A stretch of DNA of 64,000 bases. It comes from UBA11606 sp964504305 (GTDB taxonomy: Bacteria; Actinomycetota; Acidimicrobiia; Acidimicrobiales; Aldehydirespiratoraceae). Both the position numbers and the translations under genes were made by a program. Positions 17,147 to 26,453 of this stretch are shown piece after piece. Positions within the stretch are counted from its first letter, which is position 1, and every line of letters begins with the position of its first letter. The stretch lies in the NCBI GenBank assembly GCA_964504305.1, contig CAZDEB010000010.1, forward strand, positions 79,413 to 143,412, read 5' to 3'. The notes beneath the pieces were generated by a model. It was not told the DNA's origin and made no database searches. It saw only the letters and a list, made by a program, of their open reading frames with translations.

Positions 17147-17277
17147 CAGTCCCGCGGGTAACGCTTGAACGTGACCTGTTGGAGGTAACCGACGATCGTG
17201 GCAACTACCGCCAAGACCGACGCACCAACAAGGACCACCGAAATCCAGTAATGCCACACAACGGCGAGAAGGTTCAT
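17146..17277 (-). CDS. Small single-pass membrane protein (43 aa)
   Basis: This gene begins with ATG at 17277 and encodes MNLLAVVWHYWISV, a hydrophobic helix (VVLVGASVLAVVATIVGYL) and a basic tail ending KRYPRD. A TACACT hexamer lies seven bases upstream, and its TGA overlaps the metalloprotease ATG (TGATG), so both promoter spacing and coupling support it. Function unknown. It may anchor or chaperone the metalloprotease family protein downstream (inference). Confidence 0.72.
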   Translation of the reverse strand: MNLLAVVWHYWISVVLVGASVLAVVATIVGYLQQVTFKRYPRD

Positions 17278-17284
17278 GGCGCAG

Positions 17285-17290
17285 AGTGTA
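17285..17290 (-). promoter_or_regulatory. -10 element TACACT of the 43-aa membrane gene
   Basis: TACACT on the minus strand is followed by seven bases and an ATG. It would drive the small gene, the metalloprotease and tilS. Confidence 0.45.
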
Positions 17291-17322
17291 GGGCGTACCG
17301 TCGGTCGAGCCGCATACCGGGG

Positions 17323-17505
17323 TCAGTCGTCAAGCACTTTGCCGCGCATCCGAGGCACGACCATGGGTGCGTGCAGGCTGCAGAACTCCTGTTCGTTGTA
17401 CACACTGAGCCTGGTTCCGCACTCGGGCTCTGCGCAAACGCGACCCACCGCGGCCACCGGCAGGTGCCGCTCGGTGCTGGTGAATCTCTCGGCTTGAACT
17501 CGCAT
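17323..17505 (-). CDS. Small zinc-finger-like protein (60 aa)
   Basis: From ATG 17505 the protein carries 'CAEPECGTRLSVYNEQEFCSLH', a Cx4C...C..H pattern known from small actinobacterial proteins and regulators (C-G-x-x-L-S-x-Y-N). Four possible zinc ligands are visible: Cys, Cys, Cys, His. The tail is basic (RMRGKVLDD). It lies between the RsrA-like gene and the metalloprotease group. An upstream in-frame extension to 17553 has no support. Function unknown; metal or nucleic acid binding is inferred. Confidence 0.7.
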   Translation of the reverse strand: MRVQAERFTSTERHLPVAAVGRVCAEPECGTRLSVYNEQEFCSLHAPMVVPRMRGKVLDD

Positions 17506-17583
17506 GCCTGTAATAACGACATGAGCCGGCTGTGTAGTTCCGGCCGACACCAAAGTGTCACATCAAGAACTACGAAATCGGTG

Positions 17584-17847
17584 TTACTGACCTTGGAGGT
17601 CGTCGCGGATCGCGTCGGCGATGCGCCGGCGAAGCGACTCGGGCACCTCGTCGCAGCATCGTCGAGATATGACCTGACGCAGCTCTATCTCGAACGAGTA
17701 GGTATCGAGACAGTGCGAACAAAGGTCGATGTGGGTCTTGATCACCGTGCGGCGCTCGACGGTGAGAACGCCATCAAGGTACTGAGAAAGCTCTTGCAAC
17801 GCGGCCTGGCACTCGTTTGATTCGAAGTCGTCGCACGGGTTCGCCAT
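17584..17847 (-). CDS. Zinc-binding anti-sigma factor, RsrA/RshA-like
   Basis: This 87-residue ZAS-family protein has H39-x3-C43-x2-C46 plus C13, the zinc ligands and redox cysteines that let RsrA release its sigma factor under thiol oxidation. It begins one base after the sigma gene stop (TGACATG), the standard arrangement for a sigma/anti-sigma pair. A mycothiol-linked oxidative stress switch is inferred from the family. An upstream extension to 17958 would lie inside the sigma gene and is rejected. Confidence 0.88.
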   Translation of the reverse strand: MANPCDDFESNECQAALQELSQYLDGVLTVERRTVIKTHIDLCSHCLDTYSFEIELRQVISRRCCDEVPESLRRRIADAIRDDLQGQ

Positions 17848-17848
17848 G

Positions 17849-18454
17849 TCAGAACTCTTCACTCGAGTCGGCCCCGACCGCGGCTGGTTCCGGGTCAGGG
17901 AGGAGACGATGCTCCTCAGCAAATGCGTACAACCGCTTCTGAAGCTGCTTTCTTCCACGATGCAGACGACTCATCACGGTGCCGATAGGAACGTCGAGGA
18001 TTTCGGCGATCTCTTTGTAGGCAAAACCTTGCACGTCGGCCAACAAGATCGGCATGCGGTAGTGCTCGGGGAGATCTTCGAGAGCCACCTTGACCTCGTC
18101 CTCGCCGAACAGGTCCATGAGCTCGTCCTCAGCGCTACGGCCAAGCACCGAGCCGGCCTGCCCACCTATGCGGCGATACAAGTAAAGGTCCTCAACGTCG
18201 TCGATATCGGACTCGGTAGGGCGACGCTGCTTCTTGCGGTAGTCGTTGATGTAGCTATTGGTGAGGATGCGATACATCCACGCCTTGAGATTGGTACCCG
18301 CCTCGAAACGGCCGTAGGCCCGGTAAGCCTTGAGATACGTCTCTTGAACAAGATCTTCGGCATCGGCGGCGTTGCGGGTCATACGCAGAGCCGCGGAGTA
18401 CAGACCACTCATGAGCGGCATGGCATCGTCGGCAAAATCGGCGGGATCAGCCAC
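17849..18454 (-). CDS. ECF sigma factor, SigH/SigR type
   Basis: This is a 201-residue extracytoplasmic-function sigma factor. Region 2 ('ADAEDLVQETYLKAYRAYGRF', 'NLKAWMYRILTN') and region 4 ('ALEDLPEHYRMPILLADVQ', 'YKEIAEILDVPIGTVMSRLHRGRKQLQ') are complete. The coupled RsrA-like gene identifies it as the SigH/SigR group, which controls thiol-oxidative and heat stress genes. The GTG start has a GGAGGT Shine-Dalgarno. A tRNA-Thr gene ends 19 bases upstream on the same strand. Confidence 0.92.
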   Translation of the reverse strand: MADPADFADDAMPLMSGLYSAALRMTRNAADAEDLVQETYLKAYRAYGRFEAGTNLKAWMYRILTNSYINDYRKKQRRPTESDIDDVEDLYLYRRIGGQAGSVLGRSAEDELMDLFGEDEVKVALEDLPEHYRMPILLADVQGFAYKEIAEILDVPIGTVMSRLHRGRKQLQKRLYAFAEEHRLLPDPEPAAVGADSSEEF

Positions 18455-18473
18455 ATGACCTCCAGAACAAGTA

Positions 18474-18549
18474 TGGAGCCCGAGAGGAGAGTTGAACTCC
18501 TGACCTACGCTTTACGAGAGCGTTGCTCTACCAACTGAGCTACTCGGGC
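18474..18549 (-). tRNA. tRNA-Thr (anticodon CGT)
   Basis: The minus strand folds into a full cloverleaf of 76 bases. The acceptor GCCCGAG pairs with CTCGGGC, the D-arm is GCTC/GAGC, the anticodon stem ACGCT/AGCGT carries loop CTCGTAA, and the T-arm is AGGAG-TTCAACT-CTCCT. The terminal CCA is encoded. Anticodon CGT reads the threonine codon ACG. Confidence 0.96.
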
Positions 18550-18635
18550 GAAGCCCAAAAGGTACCAAACCCGGTAGGTCGTTCCTCACCGGATTAGCGC
18601 GGGACTGGATTGGCGCGGGCCTCAAATGGCGAGCG

Positions 18636-19679
18636 TCAGCTCAAGCTCGGGAGTTTGAGCAGGAGCGCCTGCAACGCCAACGCCTCGTTCGGATTGCGGC
18701 TGAGGGCATCGGCCGTCGCTCGGAGCTGGCCAATGCCGTCCAGCAGCGAAGACCGTTGATCACCATCAGCAACGGCGTCGCGATATCGCGTCGCCAACGT
18801 CGCCAAGCCGAACCTCAGCTCGTCGGTACGAAACTGGCGGACTTCGCGCCGATGACGCGTCTCCATATCTTTGCGCCCCGATCCACGGGTCCCGAGCTGT
18901 TCCTCCCGTTCGGCCAACGCGTCGAGTTCGGCCACGTGCCTTCGGACCTTTACTTGACTGGCCTCGTCGATCAGCGATCGGACTTCCTCTACCAGCACCG
19001 CCACCGCCGCGCCCGTACCGTCGAGTCGATCAGGCACCGACCACCAAGCACTTTGGCGAGCGGCCAGCCGTTCGTCTTTGGCCAACGTTCGAGCTCGCTC
19101 GAAACTCCCGTTGGCGGCGCCGGCAATGATCTCGGCTTGTGCGGCGTCGGCGATTCCGTCCTCGATAAGTGCCGTCGCTATCGCCTCAGCAGGAATAGGA
19201 AAGAAATCGATTCGTGTGCAACGACTCTCGATGGTCACATGTTCGGGCGGAACGTCTTCGGCCAACAACACAAAAGTCGAGGTGGCGGGTGGCTCCTCTA
19301 TGGTCTTCAACAATGAAGCAGCGGCCGCCGGCGTGGCGGTGTGGAACCTGTTGACGATCAGCACTTTGCGCCGTCCTTCAACCGGCGACCGACTGGCCTG
19401 AACGATCAACGGTTCGGCTTCTTCCTCCCGCCGCAGCGAGTTCCCCGCCGGATCCAAAATATGCACATCGCTGTGCCGCTCGGCTCCCGCTAGCCGACGA
19501 TGCCGATCGGCAGAATCGGGATCAGCAGCCGCCAGCAATTCTCCGGCAAAGATGCTCGCGGCATGGCGCTTTCCGCTGCCTGGCGGACCAACGAACAAGT
19601 ATGCGTGCACCGGCGTTTCGACGGCCGCGGTCAGGCTGTGAACTGCTCCCGGTTGGCCAATCAGCGACTTCCAACTCAT
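18636..19679 (-). CDS. holB: DNA polymerase III subunit delta'
   Basis: This is the clamp-loader subunit at the replication fork. The 347-residue AAA+ protein has a P-loop-like 'GPPGSGKR', 'RKVLIVNRFHTATPAAAASLLKTIEEPP' (the SRC-adjacent sensor region) and 'IESRCTRIDF' with the arginine finger. In many bacteria delta' has lost ATPase activity; here the P-loop keeps its Lys. Its ATG overlaps the tmk stop (ATGA), and tmk-holB pairs are common in bacteria. Confidence 0.92.
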   Translation of the reverse strand: MSWKSLIGQPGAVHSLTAAVETPVHAYLFVGPPGSGKRHAASIFAGELLAAADPDSADRHRRLAGAERHSDVHILDPAGNSLRREEEAEPLIVQASRSPVEGRRKVLIVNRFHTATPAAAASLLKTIEEPPATSTFVLLAEDVPPEHVTIESRCTRIDFFPIPAEAIATALIEDGIADAAQAEIIAGAANGSFERARTLAKDERLAARQSAWWSVPDRLDGTGAAVAVLVEEVRSLIDEASQVKVRRHVAELDALAEREEQLGTRGSGRKDMETRHRREVRQFRTDELRFGLATLATRYRDAVADGDQRSSLLDGIGQLRATADALSRNPNEALALQALLLKLPSLS

Positions 19680-20284
19680 GAAGCCGATGACAGCCAGTCG
19701 GCCACCGCCGCGTCGACGCGCTGTCCGACCTCGTCGATGGTGCCACCAGCATCAACAACCACCCAAGAGTCGGGTTCGGCCGCCGCCATCTTCAGGTAGC
19801 CGTCGCGAACTCGCATGTGAAACTGCGCTCCGGCTCCCTCTATTCGATCGATTTGAGTTCCGAGTCGCCGCCTCGAAACCGACAACTCGACGTCGAGCAG
19901 AACAGTCAGATCCGGCGTTAGGCCGTGGGTAGCGAACCGCATCATCTCGTCGAGGACCGCTAGATCAAGACCGCGCCCGTAACCCTGATAGGCGCTCGTC
20001 GACGCCGTGAACCGATCGGTGATGATGGTGCGGCCGCTCCCGAGCGCGGGAGCGACCACCTCGGCAACATGTTGCGCTTTGTCAGCAATCACCAACAATG
20101 CTTCGGCCCGATCGTCGAGTTCGTCGTGGGTGGGGTCGAGCAGGATCGAACGAATCGCGCTTCCAATAGCGGTCGCTCCGAACTGAAACGTGCACTCGAC
20201 CCCCAACTTCTCGGCGAGGCGACGAGCTTGCGTTGATTTACCGGAAGCGTCAGCGCCCTCAAAGGCAATCAGGCGTCCGGTCAC
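19676..20284 (-). CDS. tmk: Thymidylate kinase
   Basis: Tmk phosphorylates dTMP to dTDP. The 202-residue P-loop kinase has 'FEGADASGKSTQ', the DR(Y/F)-type 'IITDRFTASTSAYQGYGRGL' and 'LTVLLDVE'. GTG 20284 is chosen because it overlaps the MFS stop (GTGA) and puts the P-loop at the usual distance; the longer frame extends into the MFS gene. The gene stop overlaps the holB start. Confidence 0.94.
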   Translation of the reverse strand: MTGRLIAFEGADASGKSTQARRLAEKLGVECTFQFGATAIGSAIRSILLDPTHDELDDRAEALLVIADKAQHVAEVVAPALGSGRTIITDRFTASTSAYQGYGRGLDLAVLDEMMRFATHGLTPDLTVLLDVELSVSRRRLGTQIDRIEGAGAQFHMRVRDGYLKMAAAEPDSWVVVDAGGTIDEVGQRVDAAVADWLSSAS

Positions 20285-21714
20285 ACCGTCTCCTCCTCGG
20301 CGCTGGCGGCGCTCAAGAAAACGCCCGACCCCGATCTCAGTGACCACATCGCCAGTCCGCCGGCGATCATGATGATGATCCCCGAAAGCCACATGGTGAG
20401 CCGGACGCCGGGCAAGAAAATGGCGAGGCTCCCGATCTGAACCTCGCGGTCCCACAGCGACGCCGACAAACTATCGAGCAATTCCGACAGTGCTGGCGCG
20501 ATGGCGAGGGCGATCAAGACACAAAAACGCACCAACACGAGCAGCGCCGAAAATATCCGACCCCGAAACTCGTCGTCGACGTTCTCGTGAAGGAGGGTGA
20601 ACCCGAGCACATAAATCGGTCCGGCCGCGAACCCGACCAGCGCAATAACCGGAACGACTATCGACAACACCGACGACGAAGCCGCCACCAGCAATGCCCC
20701 ACCCGCGACAACCAAGGCAAACGGGAACACCCGCGCCCGATTGATCCGATTTTGCATTAACGACGCCATCAGTACGCCGCCGGCCATACCCGAACCCAAG
20801 GCAAACAGAATCAGGTTGAAGTCGGCGCCATCTCCGGCAATGACCTGATTAACAAAAATGGCACCCAACGGTACGAGCATGCCCCCGCCAATCACGCCTG
20901 TGGCCAGACCAAGATTGACCGCCCTCACGATGGGATTCACCGCTATGAACTGCCAACCTTCGCGCAGCTCTCGCAACGCGCCGCCGACATCCCATTTCCC
21001 GACCTCGCCAGAAAGTCTTTCTTCGCGGCTGCGACGAGGTATCGCAATGTTCCACACGATCAAGGCGGTGAGCAGAAACGAAATTCCGTCGACGTAAAAC
21101 GCCAATCCTTCTTGATTGAGTCGCCAAGCGTCGACCCACCCCTCATCAGAGAACGTGCCAGACAATTTTGCCAAAAGCGCCGCTATGCCGGCCGCCACCG
21201 GAAACATGCCGTACGCGGCCGCGACGTTGAACGAATTAGCCGACGTGAGCTTGTCACGGGGCACGAGGTTGGGGACGATCGCCTCCTTCGCCGGCGACCA
21301 CAACATAGTGAGGATCTCGAGCACGAACGACGCCACGATGAGGCCCAGGAGCGTGTCGACAAACGGCAGTGCGAACAGCACCAAAGCCCGACCCACGTCG
21401 CAGACCAACATGACTCGTTTGCGATCGAGACGGTCGACAATGACGCCAGCGGCGGTCGCCAAAAAGAAACCCGGCGCAATACGAGCACCAAGGACGAGAG
21501 CAATCGCGGTGCCTTCAGACCCTTCGCTGATTCGCTCGGCCAGAGCGATGATCGCGATCAGGCCCAGCCAGTCGCCCGTCGCCGAAATCAGCTGAGCAAT
21601 CCACAGCTTGAAAAAGTCCCACGATCCAAAGACTCGGTCGATTCGCCCACTTGGGCGGGTTGCGTCGAACGCGTGGTTCAAACGTTCGGCGCTATTGGAC
21701 GGCGGATTCGTCAC
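20281..21714 (-). CDS. MFS transporter
   Basis: This 477-residue membrane protein has about 12 hydrophobic segments and the major facilitator signature 'GVIVDRLDRKRVMLVCD' after the second helix. It resembles the DHA3-type (macrolide efflux-like) permeases. The substrate is unknown. It is the first gene of an apparent MFS-tmk-holB operon, with four-base overlaps at each junction. GTG start with TAGTCT six bases upstream. Confidence 0.88.
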   Translation of the reverse strand: MTNPPSNSAERLNHAFDATRPSGRIDRVFGSWDFFKLWIAQLISATGDWLGLIAIIALAERISEGSEGTAIALVLGARIAPGFFLATAAGVIVDRLDRKRVMLVCDVGRALVLFALPFVDTLLGLIVASFVLEILTMLWSPAKEAIVPNLVPRDKLTSANSFNVAAAYGMFPVAAGIAALLAKLSGTFSDEGWVDAWRLNQEGLAFYVDGISFLLTALIVWNIAIPRRSREERLSGEVGKWDVGGALRELREGWQFIAVNPIVRAVNLGLATGVIGGGMLVPLGAIFVNQVIAGDGADFNLILFALGSGMAGGVLMASLMQNRINRARVFPFALVVAGGALLVAASSSVLSIVVPVIALVGFAAGPIYVLGFTLLHENVDDEFRGRIFSALLVLVRFCVLIALAIAPALSELLDSLSASLWDREVQIGSLAIFLPGVRLTMWLSGIIIMIAGGLAMWSLRSGSGVFLSAASAEEETV

Positions 21715-21720
21715 GGGTCG

Positions 21721-21726
21721 AGACTA
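21721..21726 (-). promoter_or_regulatory. -10 element TAGTCT of the MFS-tmk-holB operon, leaderless
   Basis: TAGTCT on the minus strand is followed by exactly six bases and the GTG of the MFS gene. Confidence 0.55.
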
Positions 21727-21758
21727 GAGGTCTATGGGCCCAAGGCGCGGCGCAGTAG

Positions 21759-24521
21759 CTAATCGGAAGCTTCTGTGTCGTCGCCGGCCGCTCGCTTCTT
21801 CGTGGCCTTCTTCTTGGCCGCTGGCTTCTTCGTGGCCTTCTTCTTGGCCGCTTTCTTCTTCGTGGCCTTCTTCTTCTTGGTCGCCTTCTTCTTGGCTTTC
21901 TTGGCCGGACCCTTGAGGCGTCGCTCAGCAAGCAACTCGGCTGCTCGTTCGACGGTGAGTTCCTCGACCGTGTCGCCCTTACGCAACGATGCGTTGTACT
22001 CGCCGTCGGTTACGTAGGGTCCGAATCGACCGTCCTTGACGATCATCGGGTTGCCAGACTCGGGGTCAGCCCCCATATCACGCAACGGAGGTTTGGCCGC
22101 GCCCTGGCCGCGGCGCCTCTTGGGTTGGGCCAGGACCGCCAAACACTCCTCGAGGGTGATGACCAACATTTGTTCTTCGGTCTCGAGACTGCGGCTGTCG
22201 GACCCCTTCTTGAGGTACGGGCCGTATCTACCGTTTTGAACAGTTATGACCTCGCCGTCGGAAGGATCGGCCCCAACGGTTCGGGGCAGGGTGAGAAGCT
22301 CCAGGGCATCATCAAGCGTGATCCGCTCGAGGGTCATGGTCTTGAACAACGACGCCGACTTTGGTTTCTCTTCTTGCTCGTCAAAAGTGCCGACCTGTAC
22401 ATAGGGACCAAAGCGCCCAGCCTTGGCGTAAATGTCCATGCCGGTCTCGGGGTCTTGTCCAAGAATCCGGCCCTCCTTGGGCATGGACAGGTACTCCATC
22501 GCTTTTTCGATGGTGAGTTCGTCGGGCGGGATGTCGTCGGGCACCGAAGCGGTGACGTTCTGATCCTTTTCTTCGCTATCGCCCTTTTGCACGTAAGGGC
22601 CATACCGACCAACCCGAACCACCACTGGTTGGCCGTCTTCGGACATGCCGAGCGGGATCGTATTGACCAGACGAGCGTCGATGTCGGGGAGCCGAGTAGA
22701 GACCTTCTCCTTGAGGCCCGGCTCACCATCGTCACCAGACTCGCCAAAGTAGAAGCGGGTGAGCCATGGCTCGGCGAACTCGGTTCCGCCGGCGATCTTG
22801 TCGAGGTCGTCCTCCATCTTGGCGGTGAACGCGTAGTCGACAAGATTCGGGAAATGACCCTCCATAACGTTGACCACCGAAAAGGCCGTGAACGATGGAA
22901 CCAACGCCGACCCCTTCTTCCAGACATAACCGCGGTCCTGGATCGTGCCAATGATCGACGCGTAGGTCGACGGACGACCAACACCGAGCTCTTCTAGCCG
23001 CTTTACGAGCGATGCCTCGGTAAAGCGCGAGGGGGGCTGAGTCTCGTGGCCCTCAAACTCGAGAGGGGCCACGGCCTTGGCCAAATCACCCTTATCGAGC
23101 GGCGGCAGGCGCCGCTCGTCACCATCGGAAGATTCACTCGCCGCTTGGCGCTCACGGTCGACTGACTCTTCGTAAACTTCGCGAAAACCGCGATGAGCTA
23201 TCACGGTGCCGGTTGCGTTGAATTCGACATCGGTGTTGGAAGCGGAGGTCGCCCCCAATCTCAATTGCACCGTCTCGCCCGTGCAGTCGGTCATCTGCGA
23301 GGCAACGGTTCGTTTCCAGATCAGTTCGTAAGCACGTGCCTCGGACTGAGGAAGCTCCTTGGCCACGTCATCAGGCAGGCGGAACTGCTCACCGGCTGGC
23401 CGGATGGCCTCGTGAGCCTCCTGCGCATTTTTTGACTTGGTGGCGTAATGGCGAGGTGCTTCGGGCAAGAACTTGGGCCCATAACGCTGCGAAATCATGT
23501 TGCGAGCGGCGCTAAGCGCCGTACCCGACAGCGTCGTGCTGTCGGTTCGCATGTAGGTGATGTAGCCCTTTTCGTAAAGTCCCTGGGCGGCTCGCATAGC
23601 CATTTGGGCGCTCATACCGAGCTTGCGGCCGGCCTCTTGTTGATAGGTCGAAGTGATAAACGGCGCGGCGGGACGCCGGCGGTAGGGCTTGGACTCGCGG
23701 GACCGAACCTCGTAGGGGACACCGTCAAGATCATCGACCAACGAACTGGCCGATTCGTGATCGAGCACGGTGACATCGTTGCGGGCCAGCCGACCGTCGT
23801 CGCCAAAGTCTCGCCCGCTCGCCAGTCGGACTCCGTCAATCTGCGCCAGCGCGGCCGAGAACTCGCGGTTTTCGGTTCCTTCGGCCGCCGCGAACACACC
23901 TTTGATATCCCAATAGCCAGCGGCGACAAAAGCCATCCGTTCTCGTTCGCGTTCGACCACCAGGCGAGTACCAACGCTTTGCACACGACCGGCCGACAAC
24001 GAAGGCATCACCTTTTTCCATAACACCGGCGAAACTTCGTAGCCGTATAGGCGGTCGAGGATGCGACGAGCCTCTTGGGCGTCGACCATCTTGCGATCGA
24101 GTTCGCGAGGCGAGTCGACCGCCGCCCGAATCGCATCTTTGGTGATCTCGTGAAAAACCATGCGCTTGATCGGGACCGTGGGATTGAGGACCTCCAAGAG
24201 GTGCCATGCAATCGCTTCGCCCTCACGATCCTCATCGGTAGCGAGATAGAGCTCGTCGGCTTCTTTGAGCAAATTCTTCAGAAGCCGGATGTGGTCCTTC
24301 TTGTCACGGTTCTCGACATAGAGCGGCTTGAAACCGTTGTCGACATCGATGCCAGTGCGAGCCCACGACTCGCCCTTGTAGGCCTTGGGAACGTCGGCGG
24401 CGTTGCGCGGGAGATCGCGGATATGGCCGATCGACGACTCGACGGTGTATCCAGAACCGAGATACTCGGCGATCTTTTTCGCCTTGGCAGGCGACTCTAC
24501 GATTACAAGGGCATTGGCCAC
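21759..24521 (-). CDS. topA: DNA topoisomerase I
   Basis: TopA relaxes negative supercoils. The 920-residue type IA enzyme has an N-terminal Toprim domain ('VIVESPAKAKKI', acidic D96-x-D98 in 'TDEDREGEA') and the active-site Tyr323 in 'YITYMRTDS'. The C-terminal part has at least four 'GR(Y/F)GPY' repeats instead of zinc fingers, then a tail of KKATKK/KKAAKK repeats (about the last 50 residues), as in other actinobacterial TopA, where the tail aids processivity. The order topA then holB resembles M. tuberculosis. Confidence 0.97.
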   Translation of the reverse strand: MANALVIVESPAKAKKIAEYLGSGYTVESSIGHIRDLPRNAADVPKAYKGESWARTGIDVDNGFKPLYVENRDKKDHIRLLKNLLKEADELYLATDEDREGEAIAWHLLEVLNPTVPIKRMVFHEITKDAIRAAVDSPRELDRKMVDAQEARRILDRLYGYEVSPVLWKKVMPSLSAGRVQSVGTRLVVERERERMAFVAAGYWDIKGVFAAAEGTENREFSAALAQIDGVRLASGRDFGDDGRLARNDVTVLDHESASSLVDDLDGVPYEVRSRESKPYRRRPAAPFITSTYQQEAGRKLGMSAQMAMRAAQGLYEKGYITYMRTDSTTLSGTALSAARNMISQRYGPKFLPEAPRHYATKSKNAQEAHEAIRPAGEQFRLPDDVAKELPQSEARAYELIWKRTVASQMTDCTGETVQLRLGATSASNTDVEFNATGTVIAHRGFREVYEESVDRERQAASESSDGDERRLPPLDKGDLAKAVAPLEFEGHETQPPSRFTEASLVKRLEELGVGRPSTYASIIGTIQDRGYVWKKGSALVPSFTAFSVVNVMEGHFPNLVDYAFTAKMEDDLDKIAGGTEFAEPWLTRFYFGESGDDGEPGLKEKVSTRLPDIDARLVNTIPLGMSEDGQPVVVRVGRYGPYVQKGDSEEKDQNVTASVPDDIPPDELTIEKAMEYLSMPKEGRILGQDPETGMDIYAKAGRFGPYVQVGTFDEQEEKPKSASLFKTMTLERITLDDALELLTLPRTVGADPSDGEVITVQNGRYGPYLKKGSDSRSLETEEQMLVITLEECLAVLAQPKRRRGQGAAKPPLRDMGADPESGNPMIVKDGRFGPYVTDGEYNASLRKGDTVEELTVERAAELLAERRLKGPAKKAKKKATKKKKATKKKAAKKKATKKPAAKKKATKKRAAGDDTEASD

Positions 24522-24599
24522 AGCAGACGAACCAATCGGATAAGAGCGGGTCTTGTCAAGAACAACTTGGTGATGTGGTCGGACAAATCACCGGGAATT

Positions 24600-25988
24600 T
24601 CAGCCAGCCGGGTCGGGCTGGTCGATTTCGATCTCGATAACTTCGGTCGCCCGCGACAGAATCAAAGCACCGATAGCCGCCGCCACGATCGAAGCTAGCA
24701 AGATACCGAGCTTGGCTTCGTCTATGACGAACTGATCGTCAAACGCCAGCCCGGCCACGAACAGCGACACCGTGAACCCGATGCCGGCAATGGCGCTCAA
24801 CCCCACAACGTGCGTCCAACTCGCACCACGGGGAAGCACGGACATGCCGCTCTTCACGCCCAGGAACGTTGAGAGGGAAATGCCCACGAACTTGCCCACG
24901 ACGAGACCAAAGATGATCCCAAGCGTGACATCGCTGGTAACGGCGGTGCCGATGGTGTCGCCATCGATTTCGATGCCGGCGTTTGCCAAAGCGAAAATGG
25001 GAATGATCATGAACGAGCTGAATGGATGGAGAAGATCTTGTAGCCGCTCAGCCACCGACACCTGTTCACGAATCTCGAAGTTGGCGCGGCGGATCACCGG
25101 CGCACTGGCCTGCCCCGAGATAGCGGCGCCGATATGAATATCTGGTTCGTCGCCGTTGGTGGCTGGCTTGAGAGGGATCGCCGGGGTAAGCAGCCCGAGC
25201 ACAACTCCAGCAATGGTGGCATGGACTCCCGACTCAAAGACCGCGAGCCACAAGAACATACCGACCGCCAGATAAGCCGGCACGTACCAGATTTTGGCCA
25301 TACGCATCAAGATCACAACACCAACGGTTATTGCGGCTATCAATAGCCAGCCCGTCGACAAGTCGGCGGTGTAGAAGACGGCAATCACCACGATTGCGCC
25401 GATGTCGTCGACAATGGCGAGCGTCAGCAAGAACACCTTCATGGCGCCGGGCACCCGTTTGCCGAGCAACGAAACAACGCCGACGGCGAAGGCAATGTCG
25501 GTAGCCATCGGGATACCCCACCCGTGGGCGCCGGGACCGCCGCGGTTCATTGCGAAGAAAATCAGCGCGGGGACGACCATGCCGCCGATCGCCGCCACTG
25601 CTGGAAGCGCCGCGGCTCGAGGGTCGCGTAACTCGCCGGCCACCAACTCACGCTTGATTTCGAGCCCGACAACGAAGAAGAACAGGGCCATCAATGCGTC
25701 GTTGACCCACCCCTCGAGCGAGAGGTTGAGATCAAGGAAATCGCCCGCGGTAAGGGTGATGTGGGTCTCGAGGATCTCGTGGTACGAGTGACTCCAAGGT
25801 GAATTGGCCCAGATCATCGCGACGACCGTCGCCATGATCAATAACAGCCCACCGGCGGCTTCGATGCGCAGAAAACTACGAACCGGTCGGCCTATGCGGC
25901 GAGCTAGGCGGCGGTTTCCACCCAGCCAAGTGAGCGGTGATGGGTCTACAAGATCATTTGCCATGGCGGACGTGACGTTACCGGCCAC
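24600..25988 (-). CDS. nhaA: Na+/H+ antiporter NhaA
   Basis: NhaA exchanges sodium for protons at the cell membrane. The 462-residue protein has about 12 helices, 'ATDIAFAVGVVSLLGKRVP' and the ion-binding Asp pair in 'AIVDDIGAI'. 'FFFVVGLEIKRELVAGEL' marks helix 2-3. It is longer than E. coli NhaA (388), with an N-terminal cytoplasmic extension and a C-terminal tail. The GTG start directly follows the stop of the anti-sigma kinase gene; an internal ATG (codon 9) is also possible. Confidence 0.94.
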   Translation of the reverse strand: MAGNVTSAMANDLVDPSPLTWLGGNRRLARRIGRPVRSFLRIEAAGGLLLIMATVVAMIWANSPWSHSYHEILETHITLTAGDFLDLNLSLEGWVNDALMALFFFVVGLEIKRELVAGELRDPRAAALPAVAAIGGMVVPALIFFAMNRGGPGAHGWGIPMATDIAFAVGVVSLLGKRVPGAMKVFLLTLAIVDDIGAIVVIAVFYTADLSTGWLLIAAITVGVVILMRMAKIWYVPAYLAVGMFLWLAVFESGVHATIAGVVLGLLTPAIPLKPATNGDEPDIHIGAAISGQASAPVIRRANFEIREQVSVAERLQDLLHPFSSFMIIPIFALANAGIEIDGDTIGTAVTSDVTLGIIFGLVVGKFVGISLSTFLGVKSGMSVLPRGASWTHVVGLSAIAGIGFTVSLFVAGLAFDDQFVIDEAKLGILLASIVAAAIGALILSRATEVIEIEIDQPDPAG

Positions 25989-26453
25989 TCAGCCTTCGCG
26001 ACGACGCTTCGAGGAGTAGACGACGAGTTTTACATCCGTGCCGTGTTCGTCAGAGGTGATCTCCGACTCGTCGGCCAGCATCTCCATCAGCTTCACGCCG
26101 AGCCCAGATTCGTGAAACAGCCGGGCCGGATCTTCTGGTTCGGGAAGCGCGGCAACTGAGCTCGGGTCGAATCCAGTCCCCTCGTCGTGGACTATGACGA
26201 CTACCTCGTCGTCGGCAAGGTTGCACTCGATTCGGACACGATGATCAGAACCAGCACGCGAATGGGCATTGATGGCATTGGTTGCGGCCTCCGACACCGC
26301 GAGCCTCAGATCTTCTATCCGCTCGACAGAAATATCGGGTTCGATTTCGGCCGCGGCGGCAACCACAACCCGGACGAACGAAACGTATTCGGTCGCCGCC
26401 GGGATCTCGAGCACGATATGACCTGGCGTGAACGACGCTAGATGATCGGTCAC
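25989..26453 (-). CDS. Serine-kinase-type anti-sigma factor (RsbW-like ATPase)
   Basis: This 154-residue GHKL ATPase has the N box 'LRLAVSEAATNAINAHS', the G1 box 'VHDEGTGFDP' and the G2 region 'ESGLGVKLMEML'. Such proteins bind sigma-B-type factors and phosphorylate the partner STAS protein. The partner gene overlaps it by four bases upstream. The sigma factor is not encoded next to it; the RpoD-family protein at 37517-38455 is one possible target (speculative). Confidence 0.9.
   Translation of the reverse strand: MTDHLASFTPGHIVLEIPAATEYVSFVRVVVAAAAEIEPDISVERIEDLRLAVSEAATNAINAHSRAGSDHRVRIECNLADDEVVVIVHDEGTGFDPSSVAALPEPEDPARLFHESGLGVKLMEMLADESEITSDEHGTDVKLVVYSSKRRREG

Noticed and set aside
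21775..21905. DNA repeat in the region coding the topA tail
   Set aside because: It is explained by the KKATKK/KKAAKK protein repeats typical of actinobacterial TopA.
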